45,788 nucleotides of DNA, taken from positions 1-45,788 of the IMG/VR virus record IMGVR_UViG_3300035670_000382; one strand, given 5' to 3'. The first letter of the stretch is position 1. Every line of letters begins with the position of its first letter. A program made the position numbers and the translations under genes. Positions 39,728-45,788 of this stretch are shown here, piece after piece. The DNA is from a virus. A model generated the notes under the pieces. It was not told the DNA's origin and searched no databases. It worked only from the letters and a program-made list of their open reading frames with translations.

Positions 39728-39756
39728 ATTATACGCTAAACCTGCACGGAGGTCAA
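39728..39756 (-). promoter_or_regulatory. Strong leftward promoter of the replication operon
   Basis: Reading leftward, TTGACC (39756-39751), a 17-base spacer and perfect TATAAT (39733-39728). This is the best sigma-70-type match in the window. Start near 39720. Confidence 0.8.
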
Positions 39757-39980
39757 GCGCGGATTTCGATTTCATCTGACATCCCGATTGTTACAATTTC
39801 TTGGTAAGAATCTTTTAGATGCAGCCTAAATTGCTGAACATAGCATCCATTATATCCATCAGAGTTATGTGGTTCTTCAATCCCAATGACTAAAAACCAG
39901 TCATCCGGGCTTGAGGAGTTTTTGATTTTCACAAAACTGCCTAAAAGAAGTTTTCTTATTATCTTGGATAACGTTGTCAT
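39753..39980 (-). CDS. Hypothetical protein (75 aa)
   Basis: The 75-residue protein has a basic N-terminal helix (TLSKIIRKLLLGSFVKIKNS) and beta strands after it. Its stop overlaps the -35 of the replication promoter. GGAG lies 9 bases before ATG. No family recognised. Confidence 0.6.
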   Translation of the reverse strand: MTTLSKIIRKLLLGSFVKIKNSSSPDDWFLVIGIEEPHNSDGYNGCYVQQFRLHLKDSYQEIVTIGMSDEIEIRA

Positions 39981-39983
39981 CCT

Positions 39984-40340
39984 TCACTCTCCTTTGTCAA
40001 GCGCGGCAAGTGCGGCGCGGCAGATCGCAAGGGGGGCGGTTTCTGCGCGCACCATCTTTCCACCAAATTCAGCGTACCAATTTGGGGATATGACTGTTGT
40101 TCTAGCAATCTGGAAAAACCATTCGTCCGGCTCTGCTTGCATCTTCTCCACCACCTCGAAGGCGCAGGCGATGTCGGTGGAGGGCGACCATGACCAGACG
40201 GGGCGGTAATAACCGTTACCAGCATCCCAAGCCGTAATATATGCATCACTCAAAAAGACTTGTTTTAGTTCCCACCCCATCACCTGCTTAGCCATGAGCG
40301 CGTCCAGTTCCGGGCTGGGGGGCATGTTGGTAATATCCAT
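39984..40340 (-). CDS. Phage ABA-sandwich-like protein (118 aa)
   Basis: The arrangement LDALMAKQVMGWE, WSWSPSTDIACAFEVVEKM, and ETAPLAICRAALAAL is the DUF2591/ABA-sandwich pattern found in many phages, function unknown. ATG at 40340 has GGAGG 5 bases upstream. It is preceded by a small membrane protein with an overlapping stop. Confidence 0.7.
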   Translation of the reverse strand: MDITNMPPSPELDALMAKQVMGWELKQVFLSDAYITAWDAGNGYYRPVWSWSPSTDIACAFEVVEKMQAEPDEWFFQIARTTVISPNWYAEFGGKMVRAETAPLAICRAALAALDKGE

Positions 40341-40341
40341 C

Positions 40342-40500
40342 TCAACCTCCACAAAACCATTGTGCGGGGAACATCCCGCAGGATTGACTTACGCCCCACG
40401 CAAGCAGGGCGATCAGCAGCCCAACCGGGATGCCGATCATCAGAATAACGGCGAACAGGCCGACGATATTATGCGCCATGTTCTGCGGTTCTTCGGTCAT
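40342..40500 (-). CDS. Small membrane protein (52 aa)
   Basis: A frame MTEEPQNMAHNIVGLFAVIL continuing through about 25 hydrophobic residues (a membrane helix), then a Cys-containing tail. It overlaps the upstream stop as ATGA and ends just 2 bases before the next start. Function unknown. Confidence 0.55.
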   Translation of the reverse strand: MTEEPQNMAHNIVGLFAVILMIGIPVGLLIALLAWGVSQSCGMFPAQWFCGG

Positions 40501-41147
40501 AACTCTTCTCCCAACATCTCAAACAACTTATTGACTTGTGCCGCCCCTACCGAATCCCTTGCCGCATACCATGCCGCATACCTTACCGCAGCCCCTGCCG
40601 CATACCATGCCGCAGCCCTTGCCGCAGCCCCTGCCGCATCCCATGCCGCAGCCCATGCCGCAGCCCTTGCCGCAGCCCCTGCCGCATCCCTTGCCGAATC
40701 CCATGCCGCAGCCCTTGCCGCAGCTAATTCTTCGTCCGTTGCCTCACCGTTTGCGTAGCGTTCGGCAACGTCACAAGCGGCAATACTGCGCGGGTCGGGG
40801 TTATCCACCAACTTCAATGCTTCCCGCGCACACCAGACGGCGAACAGGCGAGCCGTTTTTTCGTTCCACGTTTCGATCTTGCGAACGAACCGCACTTTAT
40901 ACCCCGCTACCTTATCATCGTCAGCCTTGATATGCCCAGAGAACTCGACCTCGTACATTTCGGCGTTTATCCACTCCAAGACATCTTCGCGCTTGCAGGC
41001 GTGATACCCATTCTCGCAAATCACGATGTCTGAATATTTCAGCGCGGGTAGCCACTTCCCAGGCTTGTCGGTTGGCAGGTATTCGGTGTAGTCGAAATCC
41101 GAATATGGGCCAAGATGATCCTTTGTCAAAAACTTGTAGTATTTCAT
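40497..41147 (-). CDS. DUF7666-like protein with Ala-rich tetrapeptide repeats (216 aa)
   Basis: Residues 1-140 have a phage domain with YKFLTKDHLGPY, the NGYHACKREDVLEWI segment (Cys/His pair) and KIETWNEKTARLFAVWC. Residues 142-201 are fifteen tetrapeptide repeats, with Ala at most positions and Trp, Gly or Arg in the fourth. The tail is short (KLFEMLGEEL). The N-terminal family is only tentatively matched. The repeats probably form a helix with the Trp/Gly/Arg column on one face. Confidence 0.65.
   Translation of the reverse strand: MKYYKFLTKDHLGPYSDFDYTEYLPTDKPGKWLPALKYSDIVICENGYHACKREDVLEWINAEMYEVEFSGHIKADDDKVAGYKVRFVRKIETWNEKTARLFAVWCAREALKLVDNPDPRSIAACDVAERYANGEATDEELAAARAAAWDSARDAAGAAARAAAWAAAWDAAGAAARAAAWYAAGAAVRYAAWYAARDSVGAAQVNKLFEMLGEEL
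40545..40724 (-). repeat. 15 x 12-bp repeat, Ala-rich tetrads
   Basis: Fifteen contiguous 12-base units on the minus strand, mostly (G/T)(C/A)T-GCG-GCA-(T/G/A)GG. The fourth codon is always NGG and the first mostly GCT, GAT or TAT. Confidence 0.85.
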
Positions 41148-41150
41148 GGT

Positions 41151-41255
41151 TTATCCTTTCCACGTCGAACAAACCAGGATTGTGATGCCTATGATTATCA
41201 GGCATCCGGCCAGCAGGCCAGTCAAAACGGATAGAATAATAGTCTTGTTGCTCAT
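41151..41255 (-). CDS. Small membrane protein (34 aa)
   Basis: The frame MSNKTIIL continues as one membrane helix with one Cys (LLAGCLIIIGITILV) and ends STWKG. It ends 4 bases before the start of the repeat-protein gene, sharing its AAAGGATAAACC ribosome site. Function unknown. Confidence 0.5.
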   Translation of the reverse strand: MSNKTIILSVLTGLLAGCLIIIGITILVCSTWKG

Positions 41256-41275
41256 GCCTTACATATACACCAAAA

Positions 41276-41345
41276 GGGCGAAAAATAAAAGTAATATACG
41301 TAACCCGCAAAAGGTGATAAATGTTACTTTCGCCCGCAGTTTTGG
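41276..41345. promoter_or_regulatory. Inverted repeat in the divergent gap
   Basis: GGGCGA (41276-41281) and AAGTAA (41289-41294) pair with TCGCCC (41340-41345) and TTACTT (41334-41339). The gap 41256-41360 separates leftward and rightward genes and must contain two promoters. I see only weak -10 candidates (TGGTATGGT at 41348-41356, rightward). Confidence 0.45.
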
Positions 41346-41360
41346 CGTGGTATGGTTGGG

Positions 41361-41588
41361 ATGATGTATAACCTGACCTACTACTACCAGACAAGCGGCG
41401 GGGCGGTGTCTAACACCGTTCCGCTTTGCGCGGGCCATCTGCTCATGGCGGTGATTGCCATCCTGCACAATACCTGGGATGACGGGTTCCCGATGTTTGA
41501 GCGCAGATGGCATATTGACCACATCCCCGGCCATGACTGCCGGGCGTGTGGATTGATAAGAGCGGCTAAATTGCCGCGAGAGGAGTAG
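41361..41588 (+). CDS. Hypothetical Cys/His protein (75 aa)
   Basis: A mildly hydrophobic N-terminus (MMYNLTYYYQTSGG), then CAGHLL and HDCRACGL segments that could bind zinc. It starts right after the divergent gap; ATG at 41352 is an alternative. Ribosome-site support is weak (GGTTGGG). No family recognised. Confidence 0.5.
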   Translation: MMYNLTYYYQTSGGAVSNTVPLCAGHLLMAVIAILHNTWDDGFPMFERRWHIDHIPGHDCRACGLIRAAKLPREE

Positions 41589-41589
41589 C

Positions 41590-41829
41590 ATGAAAGTCAT
41601 TCTAATTCCCCTCGGAACGCTTCTATTTATGGTGTTCGTGATCGGCCCGCTTGTGGGCAATAACGAAATCGCAAACGGGGTTATCTATCTCACCACCACG
41701 CCCGAAGGGGTAGTGGTTGCGCTCAAGGGCATCGGGCTTGCCATCGTTGGCATCCTGGTCATGCTGGGCGCTCATTGTATCCGGGTCCGCAAAGACAACG
41801 AATGGAGCAATGGTCACAATGAACAATAA
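41590..41829 (+). CDS. Small two-helix membrane protein (79 aa)
   Basis: Two membrane helices (ILIPLGTLLFMVFVIGPLV and ALKGIGLAIVGILVMLGAH) with a basic C-terminus. AGAGGAG lies 4-6 bases before ATG. It opens a run of small membrane genes. Confidence 0.65.
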   Translation: MKVILIPLGTLLFMVFVIGPLVGNNEIANGVIYLTTTPEGVVVALKGIGLAIVGILVMLGAHCIRVRKDNEWSNGHNEQ

Positions 41830-41932
41830 CGATAATGATAGCCTTCGAGCTGCATCTGGGATCTTGCTTGGTCTGTTTATCACCTGCATGGCGATTATTT
41901 GCGGCGGGCTTCTCTGGCTGGTGTTGCGATGA
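41819..41932 (+). CDS. Small membrane protein (37 aa)
   Basis: A frame MNNNDNDSLRAASGILLGLF with one helix ending LLWLVLR. It overlaps the previous gene by 11 bases and the next as ATGA. One of three consecutive single-helix or double-helix proteins. Confidence 0.5.
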   Translation: MNNNDNDSLRAASGILLGLFITCMAIICGGLLWLVLR

Positions 41933-42045
41933 TACTCAATATTCCTGCTATAATGGTGATTGGCGCGGTTGTCGTTTTGATCTTGGGCTGCTTGTATGGC
42001 GGCATTGAGGACAACATGCCCGGAAAGGATGATAAAAATGTGTAA
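41929..42045 (+). CDS. Small membrane protein (38 aa)
   Basis: A frame MILNIPAIMVIGAVVVLILG with one membrane helix and an acidic tail ending DDKNV. It overlaps the next gene by 8 bases. Its coding sequence contains TGCTATAAT at 41946-41954, which could be a -10 for the following gene. Confidence 0.5.
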   Translation: MILNIPAIMVIGAVVVLILGCLYGGIEDNMPGKDDKNV

Positions 42046-42739
42046 GTTTTTTAGCTTTTGCATGGATGAATATGGAAAGAAATATTATTTCGACTGGGAG
42101 CAGCGCAAGGCCGAGAATTTCGGCGATGGGTGCGACAGTCATTCGCACATTTCCAAACACTACGGCCTGGATGAAGATGAGCTAAACAAGTACGAGTACA
42201 ACCCGCTAACGAAAGTGTTCGAGGTTGACCAGATCAATACGATTGACAACCGCATCCAGGCCGAGGAGTGGGTGAGAAAGTTGGACTGGAAAAAGATAGT
42301 CGAGCCGCTTATCATCAAGCCGATAGTCAACCCGCTTAGCGGGCGAGCCAAGAAGCCAAATGTCGATCGTGTTCAAATGCTCAAGGAGTGGGCTACGGTC
42401 TGGGATACGGTCGGGGCTACGGTCTGGACTACGGTCTGGACTACGGTCGGGGCTACGGTCAGGGCTACGGTCTGGGATACGGTCTGGGATACGGTCAGGG
42501 CTACGGTCTGGGATACGGTCTGGGATACGGTCGGGGCTACGGTCTGGGATACGGTCGGGGATACGGTCAGGGCTTATGTCTCATCGTTCTTCGATGTCAA
42601 ATATCAATATGATTTTTCGCCCTGCGTTCGTCTCTGGGATGCCGGATTTGTTCCATCGTATGACGGCGAAACATGGCGGTTACACTCAGGCAATAACGCC
42701 AAAATCGTGTATGAGTGGAAACCCGGAAAGGATGAATGA
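42038..42739 (+). CDS. Phage protein with Thr-Val tetrapeptide repeats (233 aa)
   Basis: Residues 1-115 form a domain (KFFSFCMDEYGKKYYFDW, DSHSHISKHYG, FEVDQINT) of a type seen at the start of phage repeat proteins. Fifteen 4-residue repeats follow (ATVW, DTVG, ATVR and variants). The C-terminal 55 residues contain VRLWDAGFVPSYDGETW. ATG at 42038 follows AAAGGA. Function unknown. The same period, column choice and repeat number as the protein at 40497-41147 are striking. Confidence 0.65.
   Translation: MCKFFSFCMDEYGKKYYFDWEQRKAENFGDGCDSHSHISKHYGLDEDELNKYEYNPLTKVFEVDQINTIDNRIQAEEWVRKLDWKKIVEPLIIKPIVNPLSGRAKKPNVDRVQMLKEWATVWDTVGATVWTTVWTTVGATVRATVWDTVWDTVRATVWDTVWDTVGATVWDTVGDTVRAYVSSFFDVKYQYDFSPCVRLWDAGFVPSYDGETWRLHSGNNAKIVYEWKPGKDE
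42392..42571 (+). repeat. 15 x 12-bp repeat, Thr-Val tetrads
   Basis: Fifteen perfect 12-base units (G/A)(C/A)T-ACG-GTC-(T/G/A)GG. The ACG-GTC pair never varies. The first codon is GCT, GAT or ACT and the fourth TGG, GGG or AGG. Confidence 0.9.
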
Positions 42740-42832
42740 GTGAAGCGAGTACGAATTGAAACCGTCATAATTTTGGTGTTGTCTCTTGGGGCAATCGCCC
42801 TGTCAATCCTGCTTATCTTGAGCGACTTATGA
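42740..42832 (+). CDS. Small membrane protein (30 aa)
   Basis: A GTG-started frame MKRVRIETVIILVLSLGAIA with one membrane helix ending ILSDL. AAAGGATGA lies before it. It overlaps the next start as ATGA. Function unknown. Confidence 0.5.
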   Translation: MKRVRIETVIILVLSLGAIALSILLILSDL

Positions 42833-43425
42833 CTGAGCGATTATGGCAAGCCGCCGCCGCAGGCATCCCCGGCGCGGGGTTCCTGGTAGGCGGGTGGGCT
42901 GTGGATAACGTCTATTTCCAGACGTTCTTGCTCATCTCTGGCGGGATCTTGCTCGCGATAGCGGGCGCTTTGTTGCTGGCGTGGCTTGCGTTCCAGGCCG
43001 CAGAAGCCCGTCATGATTGGGTGCGGGCTAATTCATGGAATGTGGAGTGTACGCTCTTGCATGAGCGGCGGGAATTGACCCTTGACCTGCGCGGGGTGGA
43101 TGAACTGACGAAGCAGATCATCATCCAAAATGGGGTGCTGGGGGTATCCTATCGGCTGTTCGATGATATACCCCGCGTCGCCCTGCAAAATGACCCGACG
43201 TATGAATTTCTTTATGAGTTCATCGAGGCGAGCAACGATGTGTTTTTATGCCCCATCGGGGCGTACTCCGAAGGGTCCGAAGAGCGAGCCTGGGCGCAAG
43301 CGCTGACGGCGTACTTTGTCAGGATCGGGGAGGCAGAACCGGCGCGGGGCAATATGTCGGCGCGCTGGAAGTCTGCTGAGATATTCAGACAGTATGAACT
43401 GCTGGCAAAACATGAAAATCAATAG
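42829..43425 (+). CDS. Membrane protein with soluble C-terminal domain (198 aa)
   Basis: Two membrane helices (residues 5-22 and 30-57: VYFQTFLLISGGILLAIAG) followed by a soluble, acidic domain (ELTLDLRGVDELTKQ, FLYEFIEASNDVF). It starts as ATGA after the previous small protein. No family recognised. Confidence 0.55.
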   Translation: MTERLWQAAAAGIPGAGFLVGGWAVDNVYFQTFLLISGGILLAIAGALLLAWLAFQAAEARHDWVRANSWNVECTLLHERRELTLDLRGVDELTKQIIIQNGVLGVSYRLFDDIPRVALQNDPTYEFLYEFIEASNDVFLCPIGAYSEGSEERAWAQALTAYFVRIGEAEPARGNMSARWKSAEIFRQYELLAKHENQ

Positions 43426-43439
43426 AGAAAGGAAATAAA

Positions 43440-43727
43440 ATGTACACAGATCAAGAAAAACAGCAACCAAATAGAGAGAAATCCGTTCGAGTTCTCGCGG
43501 AAAAATTAAACAAGAACGTTCAAGAACAGGCTTCCGAAATCGGTAAATTGCTGGAAGAACTTTCTTGGGTGTTGCTTCCAGAAGACTCTGTTCCAGAACT
43601 AATGGACGGAGAAACAAAGAATCCCGTCCCAGAGCCGGAATTGGTGCAGCTCTTGATGGAGATTAATTCCCGTGTCGGTAATAACAATAGGAAGTTGCGC
43701 GATATAATCAGCCGATTGGCGGTATAA
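43440..43727 (+). CDS. Helical hypothetical protein (95 aa)
   Basis: A 95-residue acidic protein with a coiled-coil-like first half (NREKSVRVLAEKLNKNVQEQASEIGKLLEEL) and a Pro-rich centre. AAAGGAA lies 7 bases before ATG. No family recognised. Confidence 0.6.
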   Translation: MYTDQEKQQPNREKSVRVLAEKLNKNVQEQASEIGKLLEELSWVLLPEDSVPELMDGETKNPVPEPELVQLLMEINSRVGNNNRKLRDIISRLAV

Positions 43728-44393
43728 ATGACCTCCTCCCCACCGCAGAAAGGCCCCCCCACCGTGAAAAATGATACCAAACCGCACGCACACAGGCGCA
43801 AAATGGGCGTGAGTGGGGTGGTTCTCGCCCTGCTTGCCACCGCTCAAGCTCTTCAGGTCGGGCATAGCGGCTACACATACATCGGCGTTATCGGCGGTGT
43901 TATCGGCGGTTTGATAGGGGCGGGCATTACGCTGTCCGTCACCCGTGCCGCCGCCAACATCGGGGCGGTCCGCAAGCGGGGCAAGGCGCGCTACAACCTG
44001 GCGCTAGTCGGGTTGGTCGGGCTGATGGCGATCAACCCGTGTCTTATCTTCCCCGGCGCCTATCAGACGTTCGACATTCACACGCCCTGGATGCTGGTCA
44101 TGGCGGCGATTGCGTGGGCAGTTGCGCCTGACCTGTCGATGGTGCTGGCCGGGGCTATCACAGGAACGGGGATGTTTGCTCAGGAGCAGCAAGAGCCGCC
44201 GCAAAGCAAACCGCAAGCGGAGCCGGTGCGGGGCAAAGCGAAGGCGAGCAAAGTCGCCTGCCCGCATTGCAAGAAGATGTTTTCGCAAAGCGGGCTGAAT
44301 GCCCATGTTGCGTACTGCGAGAAGAACCCGGCGCGGCGCTCGAAGTTTTCGGTATTAATTAGTGAAAGGATAGAAAATGGCAGGAAAAATTAA
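43728..44393 (+). CDS. Membrane protein with C-terminal zinc finger (221 aa)
   Basis: Three to four membrane segments (GVSGVVLALLATAQAL, YIGVIGGVIGGLIGAGITL, LALVGLVGLMAINP, MLVMAAIAWAVAP). A Gln/Pro/Lys-rich linker and a C2HC finger follow (CPHCKKMFSQSGLNAHVAYC). A membrane-anchored finger could tether DNA or a protein. It begins directly after the previous stop. No known family. Confidence 0.6.
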   Translation: MTSSPPQKGPPTVKNDTKPHAHRRKMGVSGVVLALLATAQALQVGHSGYTYIGVIGGVIGGLIGAGITLSVTRAAANIGAVRKRGKARYNLALVGLVGLMAINPCLIFPGAYQTFDIHTPWMLVMAAIAWAVAPDLSMVLAGAITGTGMFAQEQQEPPQSKPQAEPVRGKAKASKVACPHCKKMFSQSGLNAHVAYCEKNPARRSKFSVLISERIENGRKN

Positions 44394-44613
44394 CGCAGTC
44401 AAATTGATGAAACGGCATCGAATGATGCTGGAATTTCAGGAGCAAATAAAACCGTTTACGCCAACCGTTCGAGAGTTGATGGAGTTGTGGGGTGTAAATA
44501 CTACAAGTGCCGTTTGTCTCGCTCTTGGTAGGATGGAAGAGTTGGGGATTGTGGTAACTCGTAGGCATGGCGAAAGGCAGGATAGTTATTATGCTATCGA
44601 GCCTTGGATATGA
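44377..44613 (+). CDS. LexA-type winged-helix regulator-like protein (78 aa)
   Basis: The segment FTPTVRELMELWGVNTTSAVCLALGRMEELGIVVTRR is a winged helix of the LexA DNA-binding type, with the wing at the C-terminus. No protease domain is attached, so it cannot self-cleave. AAAGGA lies 9 bases before ATG. It is the best candidate for a phage transcription regulator here. Confidence 0.65.
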   Translation: MAGKINAVKLMKRHRMMLEFQEQIKPFTPTVRELMELWGVNTTSAVCLALGRMEELGIVVTRRHGERQDSYYAIEPWI

Positions 44614-45158
44614 ATGACCTGGTAGAAATCGCCGCGAAAAAAGCGATAAGGCTGCCGGACCAAGCCTTAAACATCATCCGGCAATTCCGAGGCTTTGGGG
44701 ATGCGGAAGCCTGGGCGCTGGGCGAATTATCAGCCGCGCTTGTTGACGAATTGGGGCGGGAGCATGGACGGGCGGCGATACGTATCGCTGTCGCTGACGA
44801 GTGGGGCGGGACCGCCTCCACCGTCAAGGATTACGAACTTACTGCCCGCTATTACCCGCCAGACAAGCGAGATTTCGACAACCTGACCTGGTGGCACTAT
44901 CGCCAGGCGCGGGCGGCTGGGGATCTGGATACCTCGCTGGACTATCTCAGGCAGGCGGTCGAGAGTGCGGACCAATACGGCGGGCGACCGATGCCTGTGC
45001 GGGTGCTGGCCGCCAAGATGAAAACGAACGGGCATACAAAGTCCAGCACACTCGAAAGATTGCTCAGGGTGCTGGATGGGGTAGTCAGGGGATTGCTTAC
45101 GCTGGACATCCCCGAAGATTTGCGGGCGTGGCTGGAAGCCATGCCGGGTGATAGATAG
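44610..45158 (+). CDS. Hypothetical DNA-binding-like protein (182 aa)
   Basis: A helical, acidic protein with a helix-turn-helix-like segment (WGGTASTVKDYELTARYYPPDKR) and WWHYRQARAAGD after it. The rest has Leu/Arg-rich helices (SSTLERLLRVLDGVV). ATG at 44610 overlaps the previous stop as ATGA. No family named. Confidence 0.5.
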   Translation: MNDLVEIAAKKAIRLPDQALNIIRQFRGFGDAEAWALGELSAALVDELGREHGRAAIRIAVADEWGGTASTVKDYELTARYYPPDKRDFDNLTWWHYRQARAAGDLDTSLDYLRQAVESADQYGGRPMPVRVLAAKMKTNGHTKSSTLERLLRVLDGVVRGLLTLDIPEDLRAWLEAMPGDR

Positions 45159-45179
45159 ATTGGCGAAGGTGAGGGAACA

Positions 45180-45521
45180 ATGAACAAGGATAAGGCGGTA
45201 ATTTGGCTGCACTACTGGAACACGCAGAATGGTATTCATGGCGGCTATTACACCTGGGAGCCGGAGTACAATTTCGACAAGGAATTAGGGCGAAGGCATC
45301 GCTTTGATTGGGCTTTGCCCCTGCTCCGTGTTGCTGTCGAGATTGACGGCGGAGGATGGATGCCACGCGGCGGGCGGCATGGAACAGACAAAGACCGGGA
45401 AAAATTGAACATCGCCGCCGCGCTTGGTTGGCTTGTGTTCCGCTTCAGCGAGGCCATGCTTGAAGCAGATCCCTACGGGTGCGTTATGCAGGTGTATAAC
45501 GCCATCCAACTAAGGAAATAA
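45180..45521 (+). CDS. PD-(D/E)XK endonuclease-like protein, VSR/DUF559 type (113 aa)
   Basis: The core reads GRRHRFDWALPLLRVAVEIDGGGW, with Asp in RFDWA and Glu/Asp in VEIDGG as catalytic candidates, followed by a HGTDKDREKLNIAAALGW helix and a FRFSEAML strand. This layout fits short nucleases related to VSR/DUF559. It is the last rightward gene and is followed by the repeat and terminator copy. A role in resolving recombination or packaging intermediates is possible. Confidence 0.7.
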   Translation: MNKDKAVIWLHYWNTQNGIHGGYYTWEPEYNFDKELGRRHRFDWALPLLRVAVEIDGGGWMPRGGRHGTDKDREKLNIAAALGWLVFRFSEAMLEADPYGCVMQVYNAIQLRK

Positions 45522-45609
45522 ATCCAACTACGCTAATATGCTGTTGGCAAACTATCGAAGTGTGAATAACGGGGTCACAAATTCACATAAAGCCAACTAA
45601 GCGTGAATA

Positions 45610-45635
45610 AAAAAAGAGCCGGGATGACCGGCTCT
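45610..45635 (-). terminator. Intrinsic terminator, second copy
   Basis: AGAGCCGG (45615-45622) pairs with CCGGCTCT (45628-45635). Reading leftward it is followed by seven T. Same hairpin as at 54-79, after the stop of the partial leftward gene. Confidence 0.8.
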
Positions 45636-45642
45636 GGTTGTT

Positions 45643-45788
45643 TTACCTGTTGGTTGCCCAGTCTTTCAGAACGTTGAAGATATAGTCATAATCACCGGAA
45701 ACAAACGCTTGTGGAAGTTCCATGTTACTAACCGCAAGCTGTGACCAGCTACCCGGTGCGCTGTTCTGGAAATCATAGAAGTAATGTT
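45643..45788 (-). CDS. Partial second copy of the leftward gene, 3' end only
   Basis: The frame enters from the right edge without a start and ends at 45643, with the C-terminus DWATNR instead of DWATGDR. The rest of the visible sequence matches the gene at 87-461. If the unit is circular this is the same gene seen again, from a slightly different variant. Confidence 0.7.
   Translation of the reverse strand, partial: HYFYDFQNSAPGSWSQLAVSNMELPQAFVSGDYDYIFNVLKDWATNR

Larger units (their letters stand above)
45556..45788. repeat. Right copy of imperfect terminal direct repeat
   Basis: Repeats bases 1-235 with four substitutions, one extra A and a net 3-base loss, all within its first ~112 bases. 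It includes the terminator hairpin at 45615-45635 and the 3' part of the leftward gene. Confidence 0.9.

Noticed and set aside
40536-40930. Plus-strand frames across the Ala-rich repeat (Pro/Cys/Arg-rich products)
   Set aside because: They are the complement of the 12-bp repeat. The minus-strand frame has the domain and ribosome site.
42360-42743. Second and third frames through the 12-bp repeat (SGLRSG-like and GYGLGYG-like products)
   Set aside because: A 12-base repeat stays open in all frames. Only the frame with a good start and conserved flanking domain is kept.

Overview
The window looks like an almost complete genome of a tailed phage with siphovirus architecture. It encodes a large terminase, an HK97-type portal, prohead protease and major capsid protein, lambda-like G/GT tail chaperones with a frameshift site, and a 630-residue tape measure, with no sheath or contractile baseplate genes. 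The last 233 bases (45556-45788) repeat the first 235 with a few differences, so the unit is about 45.55 kb and was probably circular, circularly permuted or concatemeric. The host is not named in the sequence. A secreted beta-helix protein (30534-31835) ends in a Thr-Pro-rich linker of a kind common in Anaerolineae (Chloroflexota) exported proteins, so that host group is my inference. I see no tRNA genes, integrase, CRISPR array or recognisable endolysin.

Layout. (1) 87-2187, leftward: eight small unknown genes behind a good promoter near 2212-2240, several separated by a repeated intergenic hairpin and leader. (2) 2396-7193, rightward: small genes, a ParB-like protein, an AT-rich insert with a GNAT and an IbrA/IbrB-like pair (PAPS-reductase fold plus ParB fold), then both terminase subunits. 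(3) 7207-8769: portal. (4) 8762-15795: a roughly 7 kb accessory block between portal and minor head gene, with two GT-A glycosyltransferases, a methyltransferase-like protein, a GT-B glycosyltransferase and two structural proteins carrying long Ser/Ala/Glu/Pro repeats like those of serine-rich-repeat adhesins. (5) 15804-30201: minor head protein, an orphan promoter/structured RNA/terminator element, protease, capsid, a tandem pair of DUF115/GT42-like genes, connectors, tail tube, chaperones, tape measure and tail-tip genes. (6) 30203-32205: a signal-peptide zincin, the secreted beta-helix protein and a coiled-coil/membrane lysis candidate, ending at a bidirectional terminator.

(7) 32239-41255, leftward: DNA methyltransferase, HNH protein, DnaQ-like exonuclease, holin-like protein, a 60-residue protein with an SSB-type tail, SSB, Rad52-like annealing protein, helicase-loader-like and replication-initiator-like proteins, and small accessory genes. 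(8) 41352-45521, rightward: small membrane proteins, a tetrapeptide-repeat protein, a membrane protein with a zinc finger, a winged helix and a PD-(D/E)XK-like nuclease. Coding density is very high, with many ATGA or TAATG overlaps, and no gap exceeds about 210 bases. The two divergent gaps (2188-2395, 41256-41360) and the promoters at 36979-37007 and 39728-39756 are the main control points.

The most interesting hypothesis is a virion glycoprotein system. Glycosyltransferases whose DxH motif and C-terminal pattern resemble polypeptide GalNAc-transferases, together with Maf/sialyltransferase-like proteins, are encoded beside mucin-like serine-rich virion proteins that could be their acceptors. 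A second unusual signal is a pair of unrelated proteins, on opposite strands 1.7 kb apart, each with exactly fifteen 12-bp tetrapeptide repeats varying at the same codon columns.
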